Of a stretch of DNA of 64,000 nucleotides, positions 1 to 11,381 are shown one piece after another. The translations under genes and the position numbers were made by a program. The DNA comes from Clostridia bacterium (GTDB taxonomy: Bacteria > Bacillota > Clostridia > Christensenellales > Aristaeellaceae), in assembly GCA_017543905.1 (NCBI GenBank), contig JAFYFC010000028.1, forward strand, positions 55,627 to 119,626, written 5' to 3'. A model generated the notes under the pieces. That model saw nothing but the letters and a program-made list of their open reading frames with translations. It searched no databases and was not told where the DNA came from. How positions within the stretch are numbered: position 1 is the stretch's first letter; the number at the start of each line of letters is the position of its first letter.

Positions 1-3544
<3,544 letters not shown>

Positions 3545-3606
3545 TTTGCCAAGGCCTCCTGATACAGGTTTTTGTACTGTCTGAATTGACAACACGGCTC
3601 AAAGCA

Positions 3607-3636
3607 TCTATAATCTCTTTTGTGAATATCTGTAAA
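3607..3636 (-). promoter_or_regulatory. Promoter for the secreted protein/GH32 operon
   Basis: On the minus strand TTTACA (3636-3631) and TATAGA (3612-3607) are separated by 18 bases. Transcription would start near 3600, about 55 bases before the ATG at 3544. The spacer overlaps an inverted repeat TGTGAA/TTCACA (about 3621-3657) in the divergent region shared with the AraC gene, a plausible place for its operator. The operator assignment is inference. Confidence 0.5.
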
Positions 3637-3744
3637 AGCTTTCTATAGACTTTCACAACTGTAATTTTACACAAGCTTACAGCAAAATGCAATATAAATA
3701 CAAAGCCAAAATATATGTAAATGTGACCACAGGGAGGAACGCGC

Positions 3745-4611
3745 GTGCTTTCAGAACCCATCAGCTTTGACTTTATTCCCACGCATCTTTACAACGATTA
3801 TTTAAATCTTTGCCATTGCGGAACGGACATCTGCCACGCGGGCGTGTCGCATGGACCGCTGGAGAAGAACTACTATCTGGTTCACTGTGTTTTATCCGGA
3901 ACCGGCAGCTTTACCGTCGGAAATATCAAATACCATCTGGCTCCGGGCGACGCCTTCCTTATACGGCCTCATCAGACCGTTCTCTACGCCGCAGACGAAA
4001 GCTCGGAATGGGAGTATGCGTTTTTTGCCTTTAACGGCGCTGTCGCAAAGCAGCTGCTGGACCGCACCTCCTTTGAAACTAAGGACGTCATCCATATTAA
4101 CGACATAGGCGTTTGCGATTTGATAAAAGAAACGACGAAGGGCATCGCCGGACACACAGACAGCAAGGATCTGTATGCCGTAACGCAGCTGATGAAGATT
4201 CTGTTCAGCCTTGCAGAGCAAAAGGACACATCCGACAGCGCGGAATATCACCCTCTGCGCAGCGATATCAAATCCGTGCTGGACTACATCGCCCAGCATT
4301 ATGCCGAAAACGTTACCATAGCCAAGCTGGCAGAGCTGATAGCGCTGGACAGAAGCTACTTCTGCCGTATATTCAAAAAGGCGGTCGGGATGTCGCCTAA
4401 GCAATATCTGATCGAAATGCGTCTGGATAAGGCAAGGCTCATGCTGACCGAAACCACCCTGCCCATCACCAGAATCTCTCTGCTGGTAGGCTTTCAATCG
4501 TTCCCGGCGTTTTCGCGTCTGTTCGTCAGCAAATATCAGCAGTCCCCCAGAAAATACCGTGAAATCTTCGTCAGCGAAAAACAGGACACCGTGTGTCTTG
4601 GTTCCAGATAG
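3745..4611 (+). CDS. AraC/XylS-family transcriptional regulator
   Basis: The product is 288 residues and starts with GTG at 3745, eight bases after AGGGAGG. The N-terminal half (about 20-110) is a cupin-type sensor domain (LAPGDAFLIRPHQ). The C-terminal 100 residues form the double helix-turn-helix of AraC proteins: IAQHYAENVTIAKLAELIALDRSYFCRIFKKAVGMSPK and the second helix set RISLLVGFQSFPAFSRLFVSKYQQSPRKYR. It is divergent from the secreted glycosidase-like/GH32 operon with a 200-bp shared region, so it probably senses a sugar and activates that operon. The ligand is unknown. Confidence 0.92.
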   Translation: MLSEPISFDFIPTHLYNDYLNLCHCGTDICHAGVSHGPLEKNYYLVHCVLSGTGSFTVGNIKYHLAPGDAFLIRPHQTVLYAADESSEWEYAFFAFNGAVAKQLLDRTSFETKDVIHINDIGVCDLIKETTKGIAGHTDSKDLYAVTQLMKILFSLAEQKDTSDSAEYHPLRSDIKSVLDYIAQHYAENVTIAKLAELIALDRSYFCRIFKKAVGMSPKQYLIEMRLDKARLMLTETTLPITRISLLVGFQSFPAFSRLFVSKYQQSPRKYREIFVSEKQDTVCLGSR

Positions 4612-4821
4612 GCCTTATTCAAATAGTACAGAAGAACGAACGGCGTCGCATTCAGGTGTATTTGGAGCGCCTTAGCGAACTGCGCAAACTGATGCGTGGG
4701 AAATCTAACCATGCTTATATACAGGGTGAACGCAGGCTTTATGATGCTACAAAGAGGAAAGAGGTGTAATCGCGCCTTTCATTCGCGGCAATTATCCGGC
4801 GGAGCTTCTTTGGCAAGGCTG

Positions 4822-4850
4822 TTGACATATTCCGCGGATTTGGCTATACT
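4822..4850 (+). promoter_or_regulatory. SigA-type promoter for the fucose-isomerase-like gene
   Basis: TTGACA (4822-4827) and TATACT (4845-4850) have a 17-base spacer, which is near-perfect. Transcription would start near 4857, some 37 bases before the ATG at 4894. The preceding stretch 4612-4821 holds no convincing gene. Confidence 0.8.
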
Positions 4851-4893
4851 GGGCTTTGGGCGTCATTTGCATTTACGAATATGAGGTGTCATC

Positions 4894-6084
4894 ATGATAG
4901 GGTATTACCAGATACGCAGCCCGCTGTCGCAGATCACGGAAGCACGCGCCGGAGGGTTCATCGCTTCTTTGCAGCAGGCTGCAGGCGAAGAAATGCTACG
5001 GGTGGAACTGCAGCAATACCTTGCGGACGCGTTTTCACTGCTCTACGTGGCTTCCGGCGGCAGTGAAGCTTATTTTCTCGAGGTCTTCGAACAGCTGAAA
5101 AACAGACATTGCTACATACTTACCAGCGGGGAATCCAATTCCCTCGCGGCGTCCATGGAGATACTGAGCTATCTCAGGAAGCACGGCGGCAGCGGCGAGA
5201 TACTGCACGGCGATATCGACCAGCTGGCCATGCGTATCCGTTTACTGAAAAAAGCCCATCTGGCGCTTGACGCATTGCGCGGCAAGACGCTGGGCTGTAT
5301 CGGCGCGCCCTCCGACTGGCTCATCGCCAGCGATTATTCCGCCGACGCCGTCATGAATAAGCTCGGCATGGGCTTCGTATCGATACCGATGGAGGAGCTG
5401 CTGAGCGAAATCCGCAAGCAAAGCTACGAAGACAACGAATATACGCTCCTTTTCAAAAAACAGCGCTTCAGCAGCGCCGAGATCGAAAAGGCTCTGTATA
5501 TCTACGGCGCTTTTCAGCGTCTGGTCGACAGGTACGATTTGTGCGGCGTCACGGTGCGCTGCTTCGACCTGCTTGACAGCGTTCGTTCTACCGGCTGTCT
5601 CGGGCTTTCCATTCTGAACAGTCTGGGCGTATACGGCGGCTGTGAAGGAGACATGCCCACGCTGCTCTCCATGGCGATACTGGGCAGTATCACGGGCGAG
5701 CCGCTGTTTATGTGCAATCCGAGCCGCTTCGATACGAAAACCGGAGAAGCCGTATTCGCCCACTGTACTGTTCCCGTCACGATGCTAAGCAGCTTTTGCC
5801 TGAATACCCATTTCGAATCCGGCATCGGCGCGGCGGTACAGGGCGAGTTCGCAGAGGGCGAGTGTACGCTGTTCAAGTGTGAGGGAGACCTGTCCCGCTT
5901 TCACGCTCAGGAAGGGCGCATAGTAAAAGCTCCCTTCAGCGATATGCTCTGCCGCACTCAGGTACACGTAAAGCTGGACGACTTTTCTTACTTCCTGAAC
6001 AGGCCGATCAATAACCACCACGTAATCTGCAGAGGAAAACACGCAGCGGAGATCGAGGCGTTTTTTAAGCTGCTCGAGAGTTGA
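4894..6084 (+). CDS. L-fucose/L-arabinose isomerase-like protein
   Basis: The product is 396 residues; ATG 4894 follows GAGGTG. The family (COG2407-type, FucI/AraA fold) is recognised from the C-terminal half: GGCEGDMPTLLSMAILGSITG, then the NPSRFD segment and VFAHCTVP, which correspond to the metal- and sugar-binding region of L-fucose isomerase relatives. The length fits the shorter isomerase-like branch rather than true FucI (about 590 residues). The reaction is uncertain: members of this branch are often annotated only as fucose-isomerase-like or as sulfoquinovose/other aldose isomerases. It has its own promoter and probably shares a transcript with the flavin-type protein 18 bases downstream. 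Confidence 0.75.
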   Translation: MIGYYQIRSPLSQITEARAGGFIASLQQAAGEEMLRVELQQYLADAFSLLYVASGGSEAYFLEVFEQLKNRHCYILTSGESNSLAASMEILSYLRKHGGSGEILHGDIDQLAMRIRLLKKAHLALDALRGKTLGCIGAPSDWLIASDYSADAVMNKLGMGFVSIPMEELLSEIRKQSYEDNEYTLLFKKQRFSSAEIEKALYIYGAFQRLVDRYDLCGVTVRCFDLLDSVRSTGCLGLSILNSLGVYGGCEGDMPTLLSMAILGSITGEPLFMCNPSRFDTKTGEAVFAHCTVPVTMLSSFCLNTHFESGIGAAVQGEFAEGECTLFKCEGDLSRFHAQEGRIVKAPFSDMLCRTQVHVKLDDFSYFLNRPINNHHVICRGKHAAEIEAFFKLLES

Positions 6085-6102
6085 CCGGGAGGTGCTTTTT
6101 GC

Positions 6103-6624
6103 TTGAGCGAGAAACGCTCTGACGAAAATACGATAAACGACCGCGGCATATTCAGGCCCATGAGACGCTTCAGGCAGCAGCTCAGCAAAGAAGACTGCAT
6201 ACGGGTGCTGACAGAAGAAAAGCGCGGCGTACTGTCCATGCTTGGAGATAACGGCTACCCCTACGGCATTCCCATGAACCACTGGTACGACGCCGGGGAA
6301 GACAAGCTGTACTTTCACGGCGCAAGGGTCGGGCATAAGATCGATTCGATTACAAAATGCAGCAAGGTCAGCTACTGCATATACGACGCCGGCTACCGTA
6401 AGGAAGGCGAGTGGGCACTGAACGTGAGAAGCGTTGTGATATTCGGGCGTATCGGTCCGGTAACGGACGAGAAAAAAAGACAGCTGATCGGCGAGCGCCT
6501 GCTCAGGAAGTTTACGAACGACGAGGCGTATATACAGAAAGAAATCAGGGACGCTTTGCCCCGTGCGCAGTGTCTGGAGCTGACGATAGACCACATGACA
6601 GGAAAGCTCGTAAACGAATCCTGA
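6103..6624 (+). CDS. Pyridoxamine 5'-phosphate oxidase-like (NimA-type) flavoprotein
   Basis: The product is 173 residues with a TTG start at 6103, eight bases after GGGAGGTG. The split-barrel flavin-binding fold is indicated by VLTEEKRGVLSMLGDNGYPYGIPMNHWYD followed by LYFHGARVGHKID and KCSKVSYCIY, the standard pattern of the nitroimidazole-resistance/pyridoxamine oxidase family. Such proteins bind FMN or F420 or act as reductases of unknown substrates; the actual cofactor cannot be told here. It follows the fucose-isomerase-like gene by 18 bases and is likely in the same operon. Confidence 0.85.
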   Translation: MSEKRSDENTINDRGIFRPMRRFRQQLSKEDCIRVLTEEKRGVLSMLGDNGYPYGIPMNHWYDAGEDKLYFHGARVGHKIDSITKCSKVSYCIYDAGYRKEGEWALNVRSVVIFGRIGPVTDEKKRQLIGERLLRKFTNDEAYIQKEIRDALPRAQCLELTIDHMTGKLVNES

Positions 6625-6757
6625 GGGGCGTAAGGAAGCATATAAGCATTTCAACGAGAGAAGCAGATGCCGGAGCTTACGAAGCCGAATAGGTAAACGG
6701 GTCATAGAGCCGCAGATCGTGAGCGGAAGCTGTACGCGCCTTTGATACTCGAAAGCG

Positions 6758-6786
6758 TTGACAAGGTCTGTTTAACGCTGTATAAT
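6758..6786 (+). promoter_or_regulatory. Consensus SigA promoter of the leucine-rich repeat gene
   Basis: TTGACA (6758-6763), 17 bases, TATAAT (6781-6786): a perfect consensus. Its position rules out the upstream in-frame ATG at 6742 as the start of the following gene and supports ATG 6820. Confidence 0.88.
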
Positions 6787-6819
6787 TGCAGCATAAATAA
6801 CCGAAGGGCGGTAGTTCGG

Positions 6820-8151
6820 ATGAAAAAGCTGCTTGTTTTGCTCGGCCTTTTCCTGCTTGTACTCACCCTCTGCGCGCTCGCAGAAGAAGACGAAGCGCGC
6901 GAGGTTTTCAAAAGCGGAGACTTCGAATACACGCTCCTGTCGGACGGCGGGGCGGAGATCACGGGTTATGCAGGTGCCGCCGAAGAGCTTGATATTCCGT
7001 CTGAACTGGACGGACATACAGTGACTGCAATCGGCAAATTTGCGTTTGCCTGGCATAACTTCACCGCCGTTGCCATCCCTGACAGCGTCAAGAGCATCGG
7101 CGATCTTGCGTTTGCCAACTGTGGCCTTACTGCCGTTACCATCCCGGACAGCGTCACGAGCATCGGCGATTATGCGTTTTCCGAGTGCTCCAGCCTTACC
7201 GCCGTTGCCATCCCGGACAGCGTCACGAGCATCGGTGAGGGTGCGTTTTACCTTTGCTTCAGCCTTACCGCCGTCACCGTCCCAAATAGCGTCACGAGCA
7301 TTGGCGATTATGCGTTTTACCTTTGCTTCAGCCTCACTGCCGTCACCATCCCGGACAGCGTTACGAGCATCGGTGAGGGTGTATTTGACGGCTGCAGCCG
7401 CCTTACCTCCGTCGCCATCCCTGACAGCGTCACGAGCATCGGCGATTATGCGTTTGCCAACTGTGGCCTTACTGCCGTCACCATCCCCGACAACGTCACG
7501 AGCATCGGCGATCTTGCGTTTGCCAACTGTGGCCTTCCTGCCGTTACCATCCCGGACAGCGTCACGAGCATCGGCGATCTTGCGTTTGCCAGCTGTGGCC
7601 TTACCTCCTTCGCCGTCCCTGACAGCGTCACGAGCATCGGAGTCAATCCGATTGCCGCCTGCGAAAACCTTAATACGATATACGTTTCGCCCGAACACCC
7701 GTATCTCGCGACGATAGACGGAGTACTGTTCAGCAAGCCCGACAGGCGGCTCATATGCTGTCCGTGTGCATTCGAGGCCACGGAATATACCATCCCGCAG
7801 GGGATACAGATCATCGGCGATTATGCGTTTGCCAACTGTGGCCTTACCGCCGTCACCATCCCCGACAGCGTCACGAGCATCGGCGATCTTGCGTTTGCCA
7901 ACTGTGGCCTTACTGCCGTCGCCATCCCGGACAGCGTCACGAGCATCGGCGATTATGCGTTCTACTTTTGCTGCAGCCTTACCGCCGTCACCATTCCGGA
8001 CAGCGTCACGAGCATCGGCGAGGATGCGTTCGCAGACTGCGCCGACTCTCTGACGTTTACGGTCGAGCGTGATTCATTTGCCGCGCAATACTGCCGGGAG
8101 AACGATTACAAATACACTTATTCAGACGCCCCAGATTTGCTTAAGGATTAA
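6820..8151 (+). CDS. Secreted BspA-type leucine-rich repeat (LRR_5) protein
   Basis: The product is 443 residues. The start at ATG 6820 gives a clean signal peptide (MKKLLVLLGLFLLVLTLCALA). Residues about 70-430 are about 13 copies of a 22-23-residue repeat of the form TIPDSVTSIGDYAFANCGLTAV, the Treponema/Bacteroides BspA pattern (LRR_5). Between residues 280 and 325 one irregular unit (NTIYVSPEHPYLATIDG) interrupts the array, as often happens in this family. There is no LPXTG motif or visible anchor. BspA-like proteins bind host matrix or other bacteria; here that role is only inferred. It has its own promoter and a strong terminator downstream, so it is monocistronic. Confidence 0.9.
   Translation: MKKLLVLLGLFLLVLTLCALAEEDEAREVFKSGDFEYTLLSDGGAEITGYAGAAEELDIPSELDGHTVTAIGKFAFAWHNFTAVAIPDSVKSIGDLAFANCGLTAVTIPDSVTSIGDYAFSECSSLTAVAIPDSVTSIGEGAFYLCFSLTAVTVPNSVTSIGDYAFYLCFSLTAVTIPDSVTSIGEGVFDGCSRLTSVAIPDSVTSIGDYAFANCGLTAVTIPDNVTSIGDLAFANCGLPAVTIPDSVTSIGDLAFASCGLTSFAVPDSVTSIGVNPIAACENLNTIYVSPEHPYLATIDGVLFSKPDRRLICCPCAFEATEYTIPQGIQIIGDYAFANCGLTAVTIPDSVTSIGDLAFANCGLTAVAIPDSVTSIGDYAFYFCCSLTAVTIPDSVTSIGEDAFADCADSLTFTVERDSFAAQYCRENDYKYTYSDAPDLLKD
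7066..8040. repeat. Tandem 66-69-bp coding repeats of the LRR array
   Basis: The DNA core GACAGCGTCACGAGCATCGG recurs nearly unchanged through the array, with units of 66 or 69 bp and a break at about 7660-7810. Near-identity at the DNA level, including synonymous positions, points to recent duplication or gene conversion. Confidence 0.85.
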
Positions 8152-8227
8152 GCCGCGGCGCGGGCGCTCGCATACGGCGGCAGCGCTGCGCCTGACTTGC
8201 TCATTACGGTTTGCCGGGCGCGTAATT

Positions 8228-8280
8228 GAAAAGAAGGGAGATTGCCCTTTCGCTCCATGCAATCTCCCTTCGGTCTTTTT
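8228..8280. terminator. Bidirectional intrinsic terminator
   Basis: A 13-bp perfect stem (8233-8245 with 8259-8271, GAAGGGAGATTGC) is followed on the plus strand by GGTCTTTTT and preceded by GAAAA, so T-runs lie on both sides. It separates the convergent LRR gene (plus) and the unknown gene at 8289-8741 (minus). Confidence 0.9.
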
Positions 8281-8288
8281 GTATTATA

Positions 8289-8741
8289 TCAGGCTGTGAT
8301 GTCTTCTTCGCCTCCGTTCAGCATCAACGCGTATAACTCGTCGATCTCACAGTCCATACACTCGCATATCCGATCGTCCGTCTGCAAAGCCTTGTCGGAC
8401 TCTAAGCAATGCTGAATCAACTGATCCGCATCCACCATCGCCAGCGGCATAACCGTGATCAGCGTTCTTGCGTGCCGTTTGTTTCCTTTGAAAATGAATG
8501 CAAATTCATCCAGAACCATGATTTTTGTGGACTTCGTGCGCACGTACAGTGCGACACTGTACAGATTCGGGTCATATAAGAGCATATCCTCTATCGGTCG
8601 ACCGCGGTATCTTGCCGTCTTCACCATTTTCTTCCAGCTTCCGTATTTACCACAGCTTCCGACCCGTTCCATAAGTCTCAGCCTTGCATGCTCGGTGATT
8701 TTTACAGGCTTTTCAACGTTTCTGACCGGCTGTGAATTCAT
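8289..8741 (-). CDS. Conserved-looking protein of unknown function
   Basis: The product is 150 residues. ATG 8741 follows AAAGGAG by a good spacing, so it is probably expressed. The N-terminal part has ITEHARLRLMERVG, a His-Arg-rich helix, then a beta-rich stretch with FIFKGNKRHARTLITVMPL. This layout recalls small DUF4258/BrnT-like domains that begin with a His-containing helix and end with a TLITV strand, but the similarity is by eye and weak. The C-terminal 40 residues are acidic and Cys-rich (DDRICECMDCEIDEL). It lies downstream of two XRE regulator genes on the same strand. I do not recognise a function. Confidence 0.6.
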   Translation of the reverse strand: MNSQPVRNVEKPVKITEHARLRLMERVGSCGKYGSWKKMVKTARYRGRPIEDMLLYDPNLYSVALYVRTKSTKIMVLDEFAFIFKGNKRHARTLITVMPLAMVDADQLIQHCLESDKALQTDDRICECMDCEIDELYALMLNGGEEDITA

Positions 8742-8912
8742 ATATGCTTTTCTCCTTTGAAATGAGTTTAAAGCTTAAGGTTTTCTCCGGTCCTGACACC
8801 TCCCGTTTTTTAAACTGCTCCCGCTTTATTGCAGGCGGTACGCCTCCTTTTCTGAAAATGAGCTTCGCCTTCAATTTGACTGTGTACTTTTTTGCTGCCG
8901 CGCTCGCCCCGT

Positions 8913-9146
8913 TTACCGTTCAGCGGAGTTTGCTTCTGCATAGCCGGTATCGTCTTCCATAAGAAAACGTACGCTTGTATCCAGCGCTTCCGCGAGCTTC
9001 GTATACGTCCGGCTGTGTTTGGGATACTCTTTACCGTTTTCAAAAGCATATATGACCTGCACGGGCAGATCGGTACGCTTCGCAAGCTCTTCCGGGCTAA
9101 AGCCCTCCTCCTCTCTTAGCATGCGGATTTTTTCGCTGAGCTTCAT
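8913..9146 (-). CDS. Small XRE-family helix-turn-helix regulator
   Basis: The product is 77 residues. ATG 9146 follows GGAGGGAG. Residues 1-60 are a complete XRE/Cro-type domain (IRMLREEEGFSPEELAKRTDLPVQVIYAFENGKEYPKHSRTYTKLAEALD), with a short acidic tail. It would bind a short operator as a dimer. Its neighbours are another XRE gene 89 bases upstream and the unknown 8289-8741 gene 171 bases downstream. The 8742-8912 stretch holds no further gene. Confidence 0.88.
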   Translation of the reverse strand: MKLSEKIRMLREEEGFSPEELAKRTDLPVQVIYAFENGKEYPKHSRTYTKLAEALDTSVRFLMEDDTGYAEANSAER

Positions 9147-9235
9147 GCGTCTCTCCCTCCTGTCATACGCTTATTCGCAAAATACCGCTTCATAACACAC
9201 CTGACAATCGGCGGCACGGCGATTATCCATCATTC

Positions 9236-9712
9236 TTATTTCTTTCCTTTAAGTAAAGCTATAATGCCCGAGGTGACTATTACGCCCCCGGCCAGCAGGT
9301 AAGCGCTCCATGCTTTCGACGTGGCTTTTCTGTGCTCGGGCGCCTTGCGGATCTCTTTTGCCATCAGCACAGCCTTCCTGCATATTTCAAGCTTCTCTTC
9401 TGCGCCGGGACGGCCGACCTGATCGACCAGAGAACCCAACGCGGCAGCCAGCACCTCTGTTTCGTCGGGACAAGCGGCGATCTCGTCGTCCAATACCTTT
9501 CTGATGGCGAGGTACGGCATAAGCTCCAGCGTGCCGTTCTCTTTCCCGATTTTCTCAAAAGCGCTGACCGTCGTGCGGGCGACGCCTATCTTCTTTGCCA
9601 GATCGTCTGCCGTCCAGCCGCAGCAGGCGCGGATAACGGGAAGATACTTAGGCAGGAGCTGCCGGGGCGTTCTGTTTTCGTCTCCGAGTAAAGTAGTGAT
9701 GTCGATATGCAC
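9236..9712 (-). CDS. XRE-family regulator with C-terminal membrane helix
   Basis: The product is 158 residues from GTG 9712, which has GGAGG seven bases upstream. The longer ATG 9763 frame is rejected because it lies upstream of the promoter. Residues 10-75 carry an XRE-type HTH (LPVIRACCGWTADDLAKKIGVARTTVSAFEK). A helical linker follows, and the C-terminus is a single hydrophobic segment (AYLLAGGVIVTSGIIALL) ending in basic residues, so the protein may be membrane-tethered. Membrane-bound XRE proteins are uncommon but known in Firmicutes (for example RodZ-like and phage/toxin regulators). The target is unknown; divergent gene 10142 is a candidate. Confidence 0.8.
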   Translation of the reverse strand: MHIDITTLLGDENRTPRQLLPKYLPVIRACCGWTADDLAKKIGVARTTVSAFEKIGKENGTLELMPYLAIRKVLDDEIAACPDETEVLAAALGSLVDQVGRPGAEEKLEICRKAVLMAKEIRKAPEHRKATSKAWSAYLLAGGVIVTSGIIALLKGKK

Positions 9713-9730
9713 GATCTCACCTCCGCTTGA

Positions 9731-9760
9731 ATCATAGTCCAAATTACCACATTTTGTCAA
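9731..9760 (-). promoter_or_regulatory. Promoter of the membrane-tethered XRE gene
   Basis: On the minus strand TTGACA (9760-9755) and TATGAT (9736-9731) are separated by 18 bases. Transcription would begin near 9724, giving a very short leader of about 12 bases before GTG 9712. Upstream (9764-9830) is AT-rich with several TGTC/GACA words that could be an operator. Confidence 0.65.
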
Positions 9761-9763
9761 CAT

Positions 9764-10141
9764 ATTTTTGCCTTTATGTCATTATTTAATGCTTTTGTCT
9801 GTATTCTGACATTTTAGACGAACGATCTCACATATTTAATCGGTTCTCCTTTCACGCTGCCGACAGGCTGACCGCGACCGGAGAGAGCGCGTTTCCGTCC
9901 GGCGGCGTCGGCTCTGTGCGGATTTCAACAGGAGCTTGCATTAACTGCCTGTGTATACAATCATTTAACACAAGCGTTCCCCTCCCGCCGCTGCCGTCAC
10001 CTTGCTTTGCTGCGTACAGATAAGTGTCGTGTGTCAGGCAGCCGCAAGCGCAGGTCCTGACGTGTATATTAAAACCATGGAACAGAACGCTGCGGTTCTG
10101 CGTCAAATGTGGTTGAATAACAGAAAAGGAGTTCGATCAGA
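9764..10141. other. Divergent intergenic region without a supported gene
   Basis: This 378-bp stretch lies between the XRE gene (minus) and the SH3-like gene (plus). It has AT-rich regulatory-looking DNA at 9764-9840 with repeated TGTC/GACA words. The rest has no ORF with a ribosome site; an 84-codon minus-strand frame at 9852-10106 lacks family features. AAAGGAG at about 10124-10130 serves gene 10142. No clear plus-strand promoter was found. Confidence 0.5.
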
Positions 10142-11128
10142 ATGAAAAAAGTTGTTCGTGTTATGGTAATTGCCGCGCTGGTGCTCGCGCTATGCGGCAT
10201 AGGAACGGTTCAGGCGGCGATAATTCCGCCCAGCGGCGTCGGGCAGATAGGCATAAGCGCGATAGTCGGCTGCGAGCAGCTGAACATGTATGAAGCCAGG
10301 GACACCTCCTCCAAGGTAGTGCTCGAGCTCGACTTCGGCAGCCACATAATAGTCCTCAATCAGGCGGACGGATGGGCGGAATGCGTAGACTCGGATTCTC
10401 TGGACGCGCTGCACGGCTGGGTAGCCGCAGACGAGCTGATACTCGATCCGGCGTTTTATCTGACGGAGGCCACGACGAACGTGTACGCATGGAACGATAC
10501 CTCAGCGCCCAAAGCCGCGGTGCTCGACGAATACACTCTCGTGCCGGTGCTTAAGATAGACGGCGAATGGCTCGTGATCAGCTGGCGCGGCGCGACGGGC
10601 TGGATAAACACAGGCAGCGCAAGACAAAACGGCGAGCGCTTCGAGGGCGTCATAATGCTTGAGGGCATGGAGGAGACCGTGAATTACGAGCATATCGTAA
10701 ATAACGCCCTCGGCTTTGAAATGGACTACGATTACGAGCTGCTTACGCGCAGAAGCGACGCTGAGCGCGAATGCTTCGTCTCCGTCTATGACGACGCCGA
10801 TAAGCCGGAAAACTATCTCGTGGTGACCTGCAGCTCCCTTAAGGCCCCTGAAGCCGCCGCCGCGGCCGGAGAGGCGCTTTCGAAGGAGTACAGCATTCAC
10901 GTGGAGACCGACACGCTCGCGCGCGCCGGCGACTGCATATATATAGACGCGTCCGCAGACGTAAGCGGCGAGTACATGCCCGAGCACCTGCAGGGGGTGT
11001 ATATCATACCCGCAGACGACGGCTGCCGCATCGTAACGGCCCACTATGCAATCGAAGCCTCGGAGGGCTTCGCGGCGCGCTTCCGCGCGATGATGGATAC
11101 CTTCACAGTGACTGACAGCCGGAAGTAA
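10142..11128 (+). CDS. Secreted protein with bacterial SH3-like domains
   Basis: The product is 328 residues. ATG 10142 follows AAAGGAG, and a signal peptide ends near VQAA (residues 1-24). Two SH3b-like stretches follow: about 38-100 (LNMYEARDTSSKVVLELDFGSHIIVLNQADGWAEC and LHGWVAADEL) and about 108-160 (TNVYAWNDTSAPKAAVLDEYTLVPVLKIDGEWLVISWRGATGWINT). The remainder (about 180-328) is an unrecognised alpha/beta domain ending in FRAMMDTFTVTD, reminiscent of PsbP/DUF1795-type folds. The role is probably at the cell wall or surface; no catalytic residues are apparent. Confidence 0.8.
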   Translation: MKKVVRVMVIAALVLALCGIGTVQAAIIPPSGVGQIGISAIVGCEQLNMYEARDTSSKVVLELDFGSHIIVLNQADGWAECVDSDSLDALHGWVAADELILDPAFYLTEATTNVYAWNDTSAPKAAVLDEYTLVPVLKIDGEWLVISWRGATGWINTGSARQNGERFEGVIMLEGMEETVNYEHIVNNALGFEMDYDYELLTRRSDAERECFVSVYDDADKPENYLVVTCSSLKAPEAAAAAGEALSKEYSIHVETDTLARAGDCIYIDASADVSGEYMPEHLQGVYIIPADDGCRIVTAHYAIEASEGFAARFRAMMDTFTVTDSRK

Positions 11129-11196
11129 AACTCGTTCATAACGGAGCTGCTCTTGCCGTCATGCGGCGCACGGGTCTGTTAAATTCAATATCAGTA

Positions 11197-11225
11197 TTGA
11201 CAAACGGCAGTTCTGCGTTTATACT
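11197..11225 (+). promoter_or_regulatory. SigA promoter of the codBA operon
   Basis: TTGACA (11197-11202), 17 bases, TATACT (11220-11225). Transcription would start near 11232, immediately before the PyrR-type leader hairpin. Confidence 0.85.
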
Positions 11226-11231
11226 CTCCCC

Positions 11232-11340
11232 AAGTGCTTTAAGATGATCCTGTGAGGTCGTCAAGGACTGGGACACACGAGACGTGTGTATGTACGCGTA
11301 TATCAGCGCGGCTTTCCTTGACGGAGGGCCGCGCTTTTTA
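11232..11340 (+). promoter_or_regulatory. PyrR-type transcription attenuator in the codBA leader
   Basis: A 7-bp stem with hexaloop CUGUGA (11243-11262) matches the PyrR binding consensus ARUCCNGNGAGGYU at 12 of 14 positions, and the two outer differences are a compensated pair. Its 3' arm, 11259-11267 (CGTCAAGGA), is perfectly complementary to 11315-11323 (TCCTTGACG), which lies inside the terminator. Thus a terminator (11305-11335 plus T-run to 11339) and an antiterminator are mutually exclusive, and PyrR-UMP binding would favour termination. This is the classical Bacillus pyr mechanism, here placed before cytosine salvage genes. No pyrR gene is in the window. Confidence 0.78.
11305..11339 (+). 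terminator. Attenuator terminator before codB
   Basis: The stem AGCGCGGC (11305-11312) pairs with GCCGCGCT (11328-11335), continued by an inner helix (UUUCC with GGAGG), and is followed by TTTTT. It is the terminator half of the PyrR-type switch. Confidence 0.85.
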
Positions 11341-11381
11341 AGCTCCCCCGTCGGCACTTAAGAAAAAAAGGAGGGCTTACC

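Noticed and set aside
4597..4769. Open frame continuing past the AraC stop (ends ...YDATKRKEV), looking like a charged helix
   Set aside because: It has no start or ribosome site and no recognised family. It could be a gene remnant but cannot be supported.
7066..8040. Regular DNA repeats resembling a CRISPR array
   Set aside because: The repeats are in frame, encode BspA leucine-rich units and have no unique spacers.
11130..11381. Purine, THF or preQ1 riboswitch upstream of codB
   Set aside because: None of their conserved cores is present, while the PyrR loop, antiterminator and terminator fit the leader well.
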